A stretch of DNA of 5,719 nucleotides from Chloroflexota bacterium (GTDB lineage Bacteria; Chloroflexota; Limnocylindria; Limnocylindrales; CSP1-4): assembly GCA_021814735.1 (NCBI GenBank), contig JAKAHX010000131.1, forward strand, positions 1 through 5,719, given 5' to 3'. This document shows, in pieces, positions 1 to 5,719 of this stretch. The position numbers were made by a program, and so were the translations under genes. The notes beneath the pieces are model-generated. The model was given only the letters and a program-made list of their open reading frames with translations. It did no database searches and was not told the DNA's origin. Position 1 is the stretch's first letter. The number at the start of each line of letters is the position of its first letter.

Positions 1-193
1 GAGACTTGCGTCCTGCCTCATCCTCCCCGACGCGCGGACCCGGCGTCCAGAGCCGACCGGCCGTCGTCACCCGGGCATACGGCACGTCTCGCGGCCACCT
101 GGCCACGCGCGCCGCGATCCCACAGGCCCGCGCCGGCCACGGCCGCCCGCCGCCGCCCGACGGTCACGGCCGCCCGCCACGCGCGCGGCCCCG
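1..193. other. Region downstream of the operon, no supported gene
   Basis: The stretch is very GC-rich and holds no reading frame with recognisable protein sequence on either strand. A 17-bp direct repeat with one mismatch occurs at 135-151 and 162-178 (ggycacggccgcccgcc). Near the left edge, GGGGAGG followed directly by ATG (21-19, minus strand) could mark the beginning of another minus-strand gene. Spacing is zero and only seven codons are visible, so it is not called. Confidence 0.5.
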
Positions 194-214
194 CGCCACC
201 GGGCCGGGGTGGCG
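194..214 (-). terminator. GC-rich hairpin abutting the stop codon of the last gene (possible transcript end)
   Basis: On the minus strand the TGA at 217-215 is followed at once by CGCCACC, a 7-base loop, and the exact complement GGTGGCG (stem 208-214 with 194-200). No U-run follows, so it is not a canonical intrinsic terminator. It may be a U-less terminator, a 3'-end stabilising hairpin, or chance. The hairpin is seen directly; the function is inferred. Confidence 0.35.
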
Positions 215-1717
215 TCAGCCCGGAGGCCGCTGCCCGACCTGCGTGAGAGCGAGCCGATAGAGCGCCACCCCGTCGCGGCCCGTGGCGGACGAGCGCACGG
301 CGGCAAGGTCGGCGAGCAGCGACTCCTCGAGCCGTGAGCCCGCCAGCGCGTCCATGGTGCGGGCGGCGTGCGCCGCGAACCGCAGGGCCTGGAGCGTCTC
401 CGGGCGCGACGGATCGTCCCAGTACCAGGCGTCCGACGCGAACATGGCCAGGCGCGACGACTGGGCAGCGAGCACGCCAGCGAGCAGCCTCGCGGCCCCG
501 TGCGCCGACCGCGGTCGCCCACCGCGCGTGGTGTGGCCGGGGGTCCCCGCCGTGCGCCGCGCCCGACCCTCCGGCGCATCGGCGCGCGCCGCCGGAGCGT
601 CTGCCTCTGCCAGCACGCGTGCCACGTAGGCGTCCGGTCGCGCGTATCCCGAGGCCACGTCCACGTACCCGTCACGAGCCTGCCAGGGATCCACGCCAAG
701 CGGCGCGACCAGCGCATCGGTCAGCGTGTCGATGGCGCCGGACAGACGGTCGAAGGCCAGGCGCAGGGGTTGCTTCCACCGTCCGTCCACCGCGTCCGGG
801 CACTGGGCCATCCAGCGCAGGACGCCGTGATGGCAGGACCAGCTGGTCCGTTCGTGGATGGTCATCACCGGCAGCGCCGGCAGCTCGTCCTGCGCGAGGA
901 AGTGGCCGAGCGGCGCCACTTCCAGGTGCGGATCGCTCGCGTCGCTTCCGTACCAGCTCGTGAGGCGCGCCAGGAAGAGCTCGCGAAACTGCTGGTGGTG
1001 TCCGTACAGCTCGCCGTCGGATGCGATCAGACCGAGCGCCGGCTGGCCACCGTGGAGCGGCTCGGCCAGTCGGGGCAGGACCCGGGTCCGAACGAACTCG
1101 TCCGCGTTCTGCGTCGCGGCGGGGTCGAAGCTGACGGCACTCGACAGGTCCCGGTCGTAGAAGACGACGATCACGGAGTGCCCGCCCCCGACCTCGACGC
1201 GGTACGGACGCCGCGTGTCGAGGCTCCCGTCCGTGCCGGCCTGCCACGGAGCCAGGATCGTGTAGCGGATCCCCTCCTCGGCGCAGATCCGCAGCGTTGG
1301 CAGGTCCACCGCGGTCTCCGGCAGCCAGAGGCCGGCCGGCTGTCGACCGAAGCGCAGCTCGAAGTCGCGGATGCCCCAGCGGATCTCGGTCCGGCGGTCC
1401 CGCAGCGACGCCAGCGGCAGGATCGAGTGGTGCCACGCCTGAGCGATCGCGTTGGTGCCGTCGTCCTGGGAGACGATCGCGTCGTGGAGCTCGGGATGGT
1501 GCTCGCGCAGCCAGGTGGCGAGCGCAGGGCCCAGGTTCCAGCCGATGCGACGAAAGTTGCCGCGCAACGCGTTTGGCGCATAGCAGTCGTCGGTGACCCG
1601 CTCCGTCCAGTCGCGCGCGGGAGCGGCGGTCTCGTCCGGCGGGATCGTGCCGCTGAACGGGTCGCGTCGGTCGGGCTGGTAGAAGTGCCCGTGCACCGCG
1701 AGCCGGGGCCGGGTCAT
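215..1717 (-). CDS. GH57 family glycoside hydrolase of the DUF3536 subfamily, compact form
   Basis: This is a 500-residue GH57 protein of the subfamily annotated with DUF3536; its substrate is not established, though an alpha-glucan is likely from fold and context. Numbering from ATG 1717: HGHFYQP (9-15) is the GH57 motif 1. TERVTDDCYAPN (38-49) and IAQAWHHSILPLA (91-103) are subfamily hallmarks. GLWLPETAVDLPTL (129-142) carries the probable nucleophile Glu134 (codon 1318-1316). SDGELYGHH (233-241) carries the probable acid/base Asp234. TSWSCHHGVLRW (291-302) is also typical. An Ala/Arg-rich linker (about 370-408) precedes a helical segment (about 408-461, SRLAMFASDAWYWDD) that matches the start of DUF3536. 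The protein then stops, whereas many relatives, as I recall them, run to about 800 residues. A loop between CYAPN and GWNLGP is also short. A GTG at 1729 is possible but would overlap the GGGAGGG ribosome binding site, so ATG 1717 is preferred. No signal peptide is seen. It is the last gene of the run, 82 bases after the glucanotransferase. Confidence 0.9.
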   Translation of the reverse strand: MTRPRLAVHGHFYQPDRRDPFSGTIPPDETAAPARDWTERVTDDCYAPNALRGNFRRIGWNLGPALATWLREHHPELHDAIVSQDDGTNAIAQAWHHSILPLASLRDRRTEIRWGIRDFELRFGRQPAGLWLPETAVDLPTLRICAEEGIRYTILAPWQAGTDGSLDTRRPYRVEVGGGHSVIVVFYDRDLSSAVSFDPAATQNADEFVRTRVLPRLAEPLHGGQPALGLIASDGELYGHHQQFRELFLARLTSWYGSDASDPHLEVAPLGHFLAQDELPALPVMTIHERTSWSCHHGVLRWMAQCPDAVDGRWKQPLRLAFDRLSGAIDTLTDALVAPLGVDPWQARDGYVDVASGYARPDAYVARVLAEADAPAARADAPEGRARRTAGTPGHTTRGGRPRSAHGAARLLAGVLAAQSSRLAMFASDAWYWDDPSRPETLQALRFAAHAARTMDALAGSRLEESLLADLAAVRSSATGRDGVALYRLALTQVGQRPPG

Positions 1718-1799
1718 CCGGGACACCACCCTCCCGCCCGGGCACCGACGCCGCCCGCCGCGTGGGCCACGCCCCGCCGCGGGGAGGTGGCGCGGCGCC
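1718..1799. other. 82-base intergenic gap with short GC-rich inverted repeats
   Basis: The gap separates the glucanotransferase stop from the DUF3536-type start. It contains cgtgg-g-ccacg (1761-1771), followed directly by ccccg-ccg-cgggg (1772-1784), a 5-bp stem with a 3-base loop, and then the ribosome binding site of the next gene. No T-run follows, so these do not look like a rho-independent terminator. At this GC content, short stems like these arise easily by chance. No -10/-35-like promoter is apparent. Confidence 0.35.
1729..1735 (-). promoter_or_regulatory. Ribosome binding site deciding the start of the DUF3536-type gene
   Basis: GGGAGGG reads on the minus strand 11 bases before ATG 1717. 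The two upstream in-frame GTG codons (1729 and 1726) overlap or touch this sequence and would have no usable spacing, so the ATG is the better start. Confidence 0.6.
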
Positions 1800-4337
1800 T
1801 CATGCGGGCCGCGACGCGCCGAGTTCCTCGGCCCGGTGGTCCCGCGAGGAGGCGACCTCGAAGCGCACCATCACCGTCTGCGATCCCCCCGGCGCCAGGT
1901 CGAGCGGCCACCGCAGGAGCAGACAGCTTCCCTGGTACTGCCGCTCGAAGCCGGCCTCGGAGTTGGAGACCGTCTCCACGGGGTACCAGGCGACCGATGC
2001 CGGCGGTGTCGGCACGGCCAGGACCTGCGCGCCCTCGAAGTCGTTCCCGAAGCGCAGCCACGGCAGGATCCCCGCGTCCGCGCTCGAATCGTGCGGGTAC
2101 CGCGCCGGTGGGGCGGCGATCGCCGCCCCTGCGCCCGGTCCGGCGGCGTCCATCGCCGCCCCTGCGCCCGGTCCGGCGGCGTCCATCGCCCCCGACGCGG
2201 CCCGTCGCTGATACGCGGGCTCGAGCGCTGCCCCCGGACCAGGGGCCGGGGCACTCGGTGCAGGCACCGTGTAGTGGGCGGCCGGGTTGGCGCCACCACC
2301 CGCCAGGTCCACGTTCCACTCCAGCACGAGGTCTGCGGCGATCGGCGTGCTGCCCCGGTGCTCGATCGTCACCTCGACCTCGGTCGACGGGTCCATGCGC
2401 CCGCCGCCGAGGCGCAGTGTCTTGCGGACCCGGACGGGCTGGCCCGCGATCGCGCCGTCGCGCTCCGCGACGAGCCCGTCGTCGACCAGGGCCACCAGGC
2501 GGTACGGATCGTCCACCAGGTCGCCGAGCTCGCGGTGATCCTGGCGGCGGAAGGCCGCCGTCTCCGTGTCGCGGGCAACCACGTGCAGCAGTGCCGACCG
2601 TCGCTCGTGCCGGTCATAGACCAGGTGCCGGCTGAGCCCGGGCTCCTTGGTCATCACCAGGTCGTGGATCGTCTTGGGTGCCCCCGAGACCGGCACTTCC
2701 CCGGGCGTCGTGTCCCCCGCGTTCGCCGGTTCCTGCATCCCGGCCGCGGACGCGTCGGGGTGGCTGCCGCCGGCCGCCTCGTGGGCGCGCAGCGTGGCAT
2801 GGTAGGCCTCGGGCCGTCGGCGCATCACCGACGCCAGCGCGACGCGCGTCGCCCGCAGGTCCCAGCTGCCGATCGCGGCGCCGTCCGCCAGGTCGACGAC
2901 CACGACCTGGCCGGCGCCGGCCAGGTAGGCCTCGGGGATGCCATCGAGGTCCGCGTCCAGGAGGGACGCGCCGCGGGCCGGGGCGTCACCGAGCGGCACC
3001 CGTCGTCCCGCCCCGTCGCTCCGATCGTGCCCGGCCCCCCCGCCTGCGGGCGTCCGACCGGCGGCCGCCGCGACCGCGCGCTCGTTCGCCGCCGTGGGGG
3101 TTCCATCCGCCCAGGGCAGGCGCGCCCCATCCGGCCCTTCGGCAGCCGCGCGAAGCTCGTCCGCGATGTCCTCGGCCGCGATCAGGTGCGCGTGCGTTGC
3201 CAGGCGCATGTGCACGATGTAGATCCCGCCGAAGAGCCCGTGCCAGTAGCAGTCGTTGGACTGGCCCCGGTACAGGTGATCCCGGGCCGCCTCCTTCGCC
3301 GGCCCGTCCGGCATCGCGGCAACCTTCTCCGACACGCGGAGCATCTGCTTGTGCAGGTCGTTGATCTCGCGATAGCGAGCCTGGAAGTTGCGCCAGAAGC
3401 CACCTCGAAGGAACCGCTTCTCCGGCAGGTCCTGCTCGAACGCACGCTTCACGAGGCTCGTGTAGACGGTCGATTCGTGGGCCGGGAGCGCCCACTCGCC
3501 CATCTCGATGTACGAGGCGGTGGGGACGTAGACGCGGCCGGCCGGGGGCTCCCGGTCGAGCCAGTCGGACGGTGTGGTCGTGGTCAGCCACCCGTTGTTC
3601 GCCTCGAGCAGCTCGAAGAAGCGGTCGATCCAGCGGCCGGGCCCCCAGCAGTGCTCGTAGGTCCCCGGCCATGCACCGAACTTCTCGCCGTCGTCGCCCA
3701 TCATCCCAAGGCGCCGGCCATCCTCGGTGGCGCGGTCGCGCAGGTAGGTGATGACGTCCTCCGGCGAGCCGAACGGGATCCGGTACCGCAGTCCCTGCTC
3801 GGTGCCGAAGACCCGCAGCAGCCGGCCCTGGTCCTCCGTGACGTAGGCGCCCCACATGTCATCCTCGGGCACGGCGGCCGAACGGAAGTGGTTGTCGTCG
3901 AGGATGGTCCACTCGTACCCGGCGTCGGCGAGCACCGATGGGAGCTGCGGTTCCCAGACCCGCTCGGCCAGCCACGCCCCGCGGGGGCGACGTCCGAAGA
4001 GGCGCTCCACCTCGTCCGCCATGCGCACGAGCTGGCCATGCCGGTCGCGATCCGGCAGCGAGGCCAGCACGGGTTCGTAGTAGCCGCCGCCGAGCACTTC
4101 GACCTGCCCCCGCGCCACCAGCGCCGCCAGCAGCTCGATCGCGCTCGGCCGCTCGGCCTGGATCCACTCGATCAGGGGGCCGGTGTAGTGGAGGGCGATC
4201 CGGACGCCTGGGTGCCGGTCGAGCGCCTCCAGCAGCGGCTCGTAGGCATGCCGGTAGACGTCCTCGAACACCCAGCCGAAGTTGCCGATCGGCTGGTGAT
4301 TGTGGATCGCGAGCGCGAGTGCGATGCGGCCGCCCAC
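1800..4337 (-). CDS. GH57 4-alpha-glucanotransferase-type enzyme (with AmyA-A_glucT_m and AmyA-gluTrfs_C-like domains)
   Basis: This is an 845-residue GH57 protein resembling Thermococcus litoralis 4-alpha-glucanotransferase (659 residues), which moves alpha-1,4-glucan segments between chains by a retaining mechanism. Residues 5-300 form the catalytic domain: HNHQP (12-16), GQVEVLGGGYYEPVL (77-91), WLAERVWEP (122-130) with nucleophile Glu125 (codon 3965-3963), and MGDDGEKFGAWPGTY (213-227) with probable acid/base Asp216. These fall within about two residues of Glu123 and Asp214 of the Thermococcus enzyme. Residues about 312-390 match the middle domain (GGFWRNF, QSNDCYWHGLFGGIYIVHMR). Residues about 457-835 match the C-terminal beta-sandwich (DADLDGIPE at 461-469, likely calcium-binding; MRRRPEAYH; LEWNVDL). 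The extra length comes from low-complexity insertions at about 398-455, 520-553 and 692-748, the last holding a tandem repeat. Start GTG 4337 is chosen because GGAGG lies 7 bases upstream and the conserved HNHQP follows at the normal distance. There is no signal peptide, so it is likely cytoplasmic. An alpha-amylase activity in the same subfamily is the main alternative. Confidence 0.9.
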   Translation of the reverse strand: MGGRIALALAIHNHQPIGNFGWVFEDVYRHAYEPLLEALDRHPGVRIALHYTGPLIEWIQAERPSAIELLAALVARGQVEVLGGGYYEPVLASLPDRDRHGQLVRMADEVERLFGRRPRGAWLAERVWEPQLPSVLADAGYEWTILDDNHFRSAAVPEDDMWGAYVTEDQGRLLRVFGTEQGLRYRIPFGSPEDVITYLRDRATEDGRRLGMMGDDGEKFGAWPGTYEHCWGPGRWIDRFFELLEANNGWLTTTTPSDWLDREPPAGRVYVPTASYIEMGEWALPAHESTVYTSLVKRAFEQDLPEKRFLRGGFWRNFQARYREINDLHKQMLRVSEKVAAMPDGPAKEAARDHLYRGQSNDCYWHGLFGGIYIVHMRLATHAHLIAAEDIADELRAAAEGPDGARLPWADGTPTAANERAVAAAAGRTPAGGGAGHDRSDGAGRRVPLGDAPARGASLLDADLDGIPEAYLAGAGQVVVVDLADGAAIGSWDLRATRVALASVMRRRPEAYHATLRAHEAAGGSHPDASAAGMQEPANAGDTTPGEVPVSGAPKTIHDLVMTKEPGLSRHLVYDRHERRSALLHVVARDTETAAFRRQDHRELGDLVDDPYRLVALVDDGLVAERDGAIAGQPVRVRKTLRLGGGRMDPSTEVEVTIEHRGSTPIAADLVLEWNVDLAGGGANPAAHYTVPAPSAPAPGPGAALEPAYQRRAASGAMDAAGPGAGAAMDAAGPGAGAAIAAPPARYPHDSSADAGILPWLRFGNDFEGAQVLAVPTPPASVAWYPVETVSNSEAGFERQYQGSCLLLRWPLDLAPGGSQTVMVRFEVASSRDHRAEELGASRPA
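2110..2129. repeat. Perfect 20-bp palindrome at the edge of the tandem repeat
   Basis: The left half ggggcggcga (2110-2119) is the exact reverse complement of 2120-2129. Its centre is the octamer GCGATCGC. It overlaps the first 33-bp repeat unit and lies in codons for Gly-Ala-Ala-Ile-Ala-Ala of the glucanotransferase. Confidence 0.85.
2119..2190. repeat. 33-bp tandem repeat, two full copies plus a partial third
   Basis: The unit starts at 2119 and is repeated exactly at 2152; a third start (atcgcc) at 2185 then diverges. Read on the minus strand, the 33-bp period is in frame and encodes an 11-residue unit, AMDAAGPGAGA, at residues 717-727 and 728-738 of the glucanotransferase, followed by a degenerate AI start. 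It sits in an Ala/Pro/Gly-rich loop of the C-terminal domain. Identical copies point to a recent duplication. Confidence 0.9.
2887..2926. repeat. Perfect 22-bp palindrome overlapping a second inverted repeat
   Basis: Bases 2905-2926 form a perfect 22-bp palindrome; the left half is acctggccggc. Its left arm is shared with another inverted repeat, gccaggtcg (2887-2895) and cgacctggc (2903-2911), with a 7-base spacer. The two hairpins therefore exclude each other. The region encodes YLAGAGQVVVVDLA (471-484) in the C-terminal domain of the glucanotransferase, so it is coding; any structural role is unproven. Confidence 0.85.
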
Positions 4338-4340
4338 CGG

Positions 4341-4349
4341 CCCTCCTCC
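4341..4349 (-). promoter_or_regulatory. Ribosome binding site of the glucanotransferase gene
   Basis: GGAGGAGGG reads on the minus strand just before GTG 4337. The first GGAGG ends 7 bases from the start, ideal spacing, which supports this GTG. It lies inside the 39-base gap after the phosphorylase stop. The gap leaves no room for a convincing promoter or terminator, so co-transcription is likely. Confidence 0.75.
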
Positions 4350-4376
4350 GTCTCCTCGTTCCGTGCCGCCGGCGGG

Positions 4377-5719
4377 TCAGGCGCCGGCGCCCACCGCCCC
4401 CGTCGTGTCAGGTCCGCCGGGACCGGGCGTCGGCACGGGCTGGGAGCCGTCTCCACCCGGCGGCAGCGCTCCGTCGAGGACAGGGCCGGACGCGGAGCGT
4501 CTGCGCGCCGCGCCGTCGCCGGAGGCCGAACGCCTGGCCGCCCGGCGACCCGGCCGTCCTGCCGCTGGCCCACGGGCCGCCGGCATGTAGAGCTGCTCGA
4601 TGTATTCCTGGAGCATGCGGGTCGTGGAGAACTCCCAGGCGGTGGCCCGGATCGACGCACGAACGGTGCGGAGCCACGCGGCGGGCAGGCCCTCCCGATC
4701 GCGCTCGTAGTAGCGCGGGACCACTTCCTGCTCGAGGATCCGGTAGAGCTCGCTGGCGTCCGCCCAGTCCTGGGCGCCCTCGTCCGGGCTGTTGTCGCGC
4801 CCGCCGATCGCCCAGCCGTTGTCGCCGTGCCAGCCCTCGTCCCACCAGCCGTCGAGCACCGAGAGGTTCACCACGCCGTTGACGGCCGCCTTCATGCCGC
4901 TCGTCCCGGATGCCTCGAGCGGCCGGCGCGGGTTGTTGAGCCACACGTCCACGCCCTGGATCAGGAACCGCGCGACCCGCATGTCGTAGTCCTCGAGCAT
5001 GAAGACGCGGCCCTTCAGACGTGGCGAGCGGCTGCGTTCCCAGATCTCCTGGATGACGCGCTGACCTGGCCGGTCCGCCGGGTGTGCCTTCCCGGCGAAG
5101 ACCACCTGTACCGGGCGCTCGGGATCCCAGAGGATGCGCACCAGTCGCTCCTCGTCGGTAAAGAGGAGCGCGGCGCGCTTGTAGGTCGCGAAGCGCCGGG
5201 CAAAGCCGATGGTGAGGATGGCCGGGTCCAGGACGTGGCCGACCGCCTCCAGTTCCTCCGGCGGTTCGCCGTGGCGGGCCAGCTGCTTCAGCAGCCGCCC
5301 CCGGGCGAAGTGCGCGAGCTCGAGTTTCTGGTGCGTGTGTGCCGTCCAGAGCGGCCGGTCGGCGATCTGGTCCACGCGGTCCCAGAAGCGGCGCGCCCGC
5401 ACCTCGGCGTCCAGGTCGTCCAGGTCCGCGCCGTGCTCGTAGTACAGGGCGCGGATGGGGCGCCCCACCCAGCTCGGGACGTGGATCCCGTTGGTGATCC
5501 CGAGGATGGGCCGATCCACGACGGACTGCCAGGTCGCGTTCGCGGTCTGCGCATGCAGGTGACTCACGGCGTTCGCGCCGTTCGTCAGTCGGAGGCTGAA
5601 CGCGGTCATGTCGAACTGGCTCGCGTCACCCTCGACGCCGCGGCCGAGCTCCAGGATCCGGTCCAGGTCCACGCCGTCGGGGCCGCCCAGCGGCGCGGCC
5701 ACGCGTCGGACCAGCCCCG
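4377..5719 (-). CDS. glgP: Alpha-glucan phosphorylase, short type (GT35), C-terminal part, cut by the window edge
   Basis: This is the C-terminal half of a glycogen/maltodextrin phosphorylase, which releases glucose-1-phosphate from non-reducing ends using phosphate and PLP. The reading frame is open to the right edge, so the start lies outside. The GTG at 5702 is internal, because family-like sequence (GLVRR) continues upstream of it. Counting from that GTG, visible motifs are GITNGIHVPSW (68-78), GFARRFATYKRA (166-177, whose Arg170 and Lys175 match the phosphate-contacting Arg569/Lys574 of rabbit phosphorylase), VFAGKAHPADRPGQ (201-214), and EASGTSGMK (263-271). Lys271 (codon 4892-4890) is the PLP Schiff-base lysine. 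NAVSHLH and THQKLELAHFARGRLL are also typical of the short bacterial/archaeal type. After LYMPA (371-375) comes a 66-residue Ala/Gly/Pro/Arg tail, probably disordered. The next gene starts 39 bases downstream on the same strand. Family assignment is very secure; glycogen versus maltodextrin preference cannot be read. Confidence 0.95.
   Translation of the reverse strand, partial: GLVRRVAAPLGGPDGVDLDRILELGRGVEGDASQFDMTAFSLRLTNGANAVSHLHAQTANATWQSVVDRPILGITNGIHVPSWVGRPIRALYYEHGADLDDLDAEVRARRFWDRVDQIADRPLWTAHTHQKLELAHFARGRLLKQLARHGEPPEELEAVGHVLDPAILTIGFARRFATYKRAALLFTDEERLVRILWDPERPVQVVFAGKAHPADRPGQRVIQEIWERSRSPRLKGRVFMLEDYDMRVARFLIQGVDVWLNNPRRPLEASGTSGMKAAVNGVVNLSVLDGWWDEGWHGDNGWAIGGRDNSPDEGAQDWADASELYRILEQEVVPRYYERDREGLPAAWLRTVRASIRATAWEFSTTRMLQEYIEQLYMPAARGPAAGRPGRRAARRSASGDGAARRRSASGPVLDGALPPGGDGSQPVPTPGPGGPDTTGAVGAGA

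Noticed and set aside
1..21. Start of a further minus-strand gene at ATG 21-19 after GGGGAGG.
   Set aside because: The spacing to the ATG is zero and only seven codons are visible before the edge.
67..717. Possible frameshift continuation of the DUF3536-type gene in another minus-strand frame.
   Set aside because: The alternative frame reads as Arg/Gly-rich nonsense with no DUF3536-like sequence, so a natural early end is more likely than a frameshift.
1443..1450. GCGATCGC octamers (1443-1450, 2116-2123, 2446-2453), like the cyanobacterial HIP1 element.
   Set aside because: All three fall in the same phase and encode Ala-Ile-Ala with preferred codons, so codon use explains them. Three copies are too few to claim an iterated element.
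368..2635. A 755-codon open frame on the plus strand opposite two of the genes.
   Set aside because: Its product is Arg/Pro/Ala-rich with no recognisable domain, and it crosses the boundary between two well-supported minus-strand genes. Long antisense frames are expected when the sense strand avoids TTA, CTA and TCA codons, as high-GC genes do.
3938..4882. A 314-codon plus-strand frame covering the phosphorylase end and glucanotransferase start.
   Set aside because: Low-complexity Arg/Ala/Pro product, antisense to conserved catalytic motifs; a composition artefact.
5700..5702. GTG as the true start of the phosphorylase.
   Set aside because: The frame continues upstream to the window edge with family-like residues, and a protein starting here would lack the whole N-terminal domain.
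1..5719. CRISPR arrays, tRNA or rRNA genes, insertion sequences and attachment sites.
   Set aside because: None was seen by eye. The only repeats are the short tandem and inverted ones listed, and the window is almost fully coding.

Overview
The window is GC-rich bacterial DNA (roughly 70% G+C by eye). It holds three consecutive genes on the minus strand, all for breakdown or remodelling of intracellular alpha-1,4-glucan (glycogen or maltodextrin). The consistent GC-ending codons, GGAGG-type ribosome binding sites, GTG starts and Ala/Gly/Pro/Arg-rich linkers fit a high-GC bacterium such as a member of the Chloroflexota or Actinomycetota. The sequence alone does not decide between these.

Reading in the direction of transcription (right to left): (1) the C-terminal half of a short-type alpha-glucan phosphorylase (GT35) enters from beyond the right edge and ends at 4377. 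(2) After a 39-base gap with a strong ribosome binding site comes a complete 845-residue GH57 enzyme of the Thermococcus 4-alpha-glucanotransferase type (4337-1800), with its catalytic, middle and C-terminal beta-sandwich domains and several low-complexity insertions. (3) After an 82-base gap comes a second GH57 enzyme of a different subfamily, the one carrying DUF3536 (1717-215), shorter than most relatives I know of. The last 214 bases (1-214) carry no convincing gene. A 7-bp GC-rich hairpin directly abuts the third gene's stop codon.

The three genes are probably one operon. The phosphorylase would release glucose-1-phosphate from glucan ends. The glucanotransferase would rebuild chains too short for the phosphorylase. 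The DUF3536 enzyme would act on the same polymer in a way not yet known. None of the three visible N-termini or contexts suggests export, so the work is likely cytoplasmic.

I found no clearly new system. The points most worth a second look are the compact DUF3536 enzyme, a 33-bp in-frame tandem repeat inside the glucanotransferase, two long perfect palindromes in the same gene, and the repeated placement of disordered Ala/Gly-rich segments in all three enzymes.
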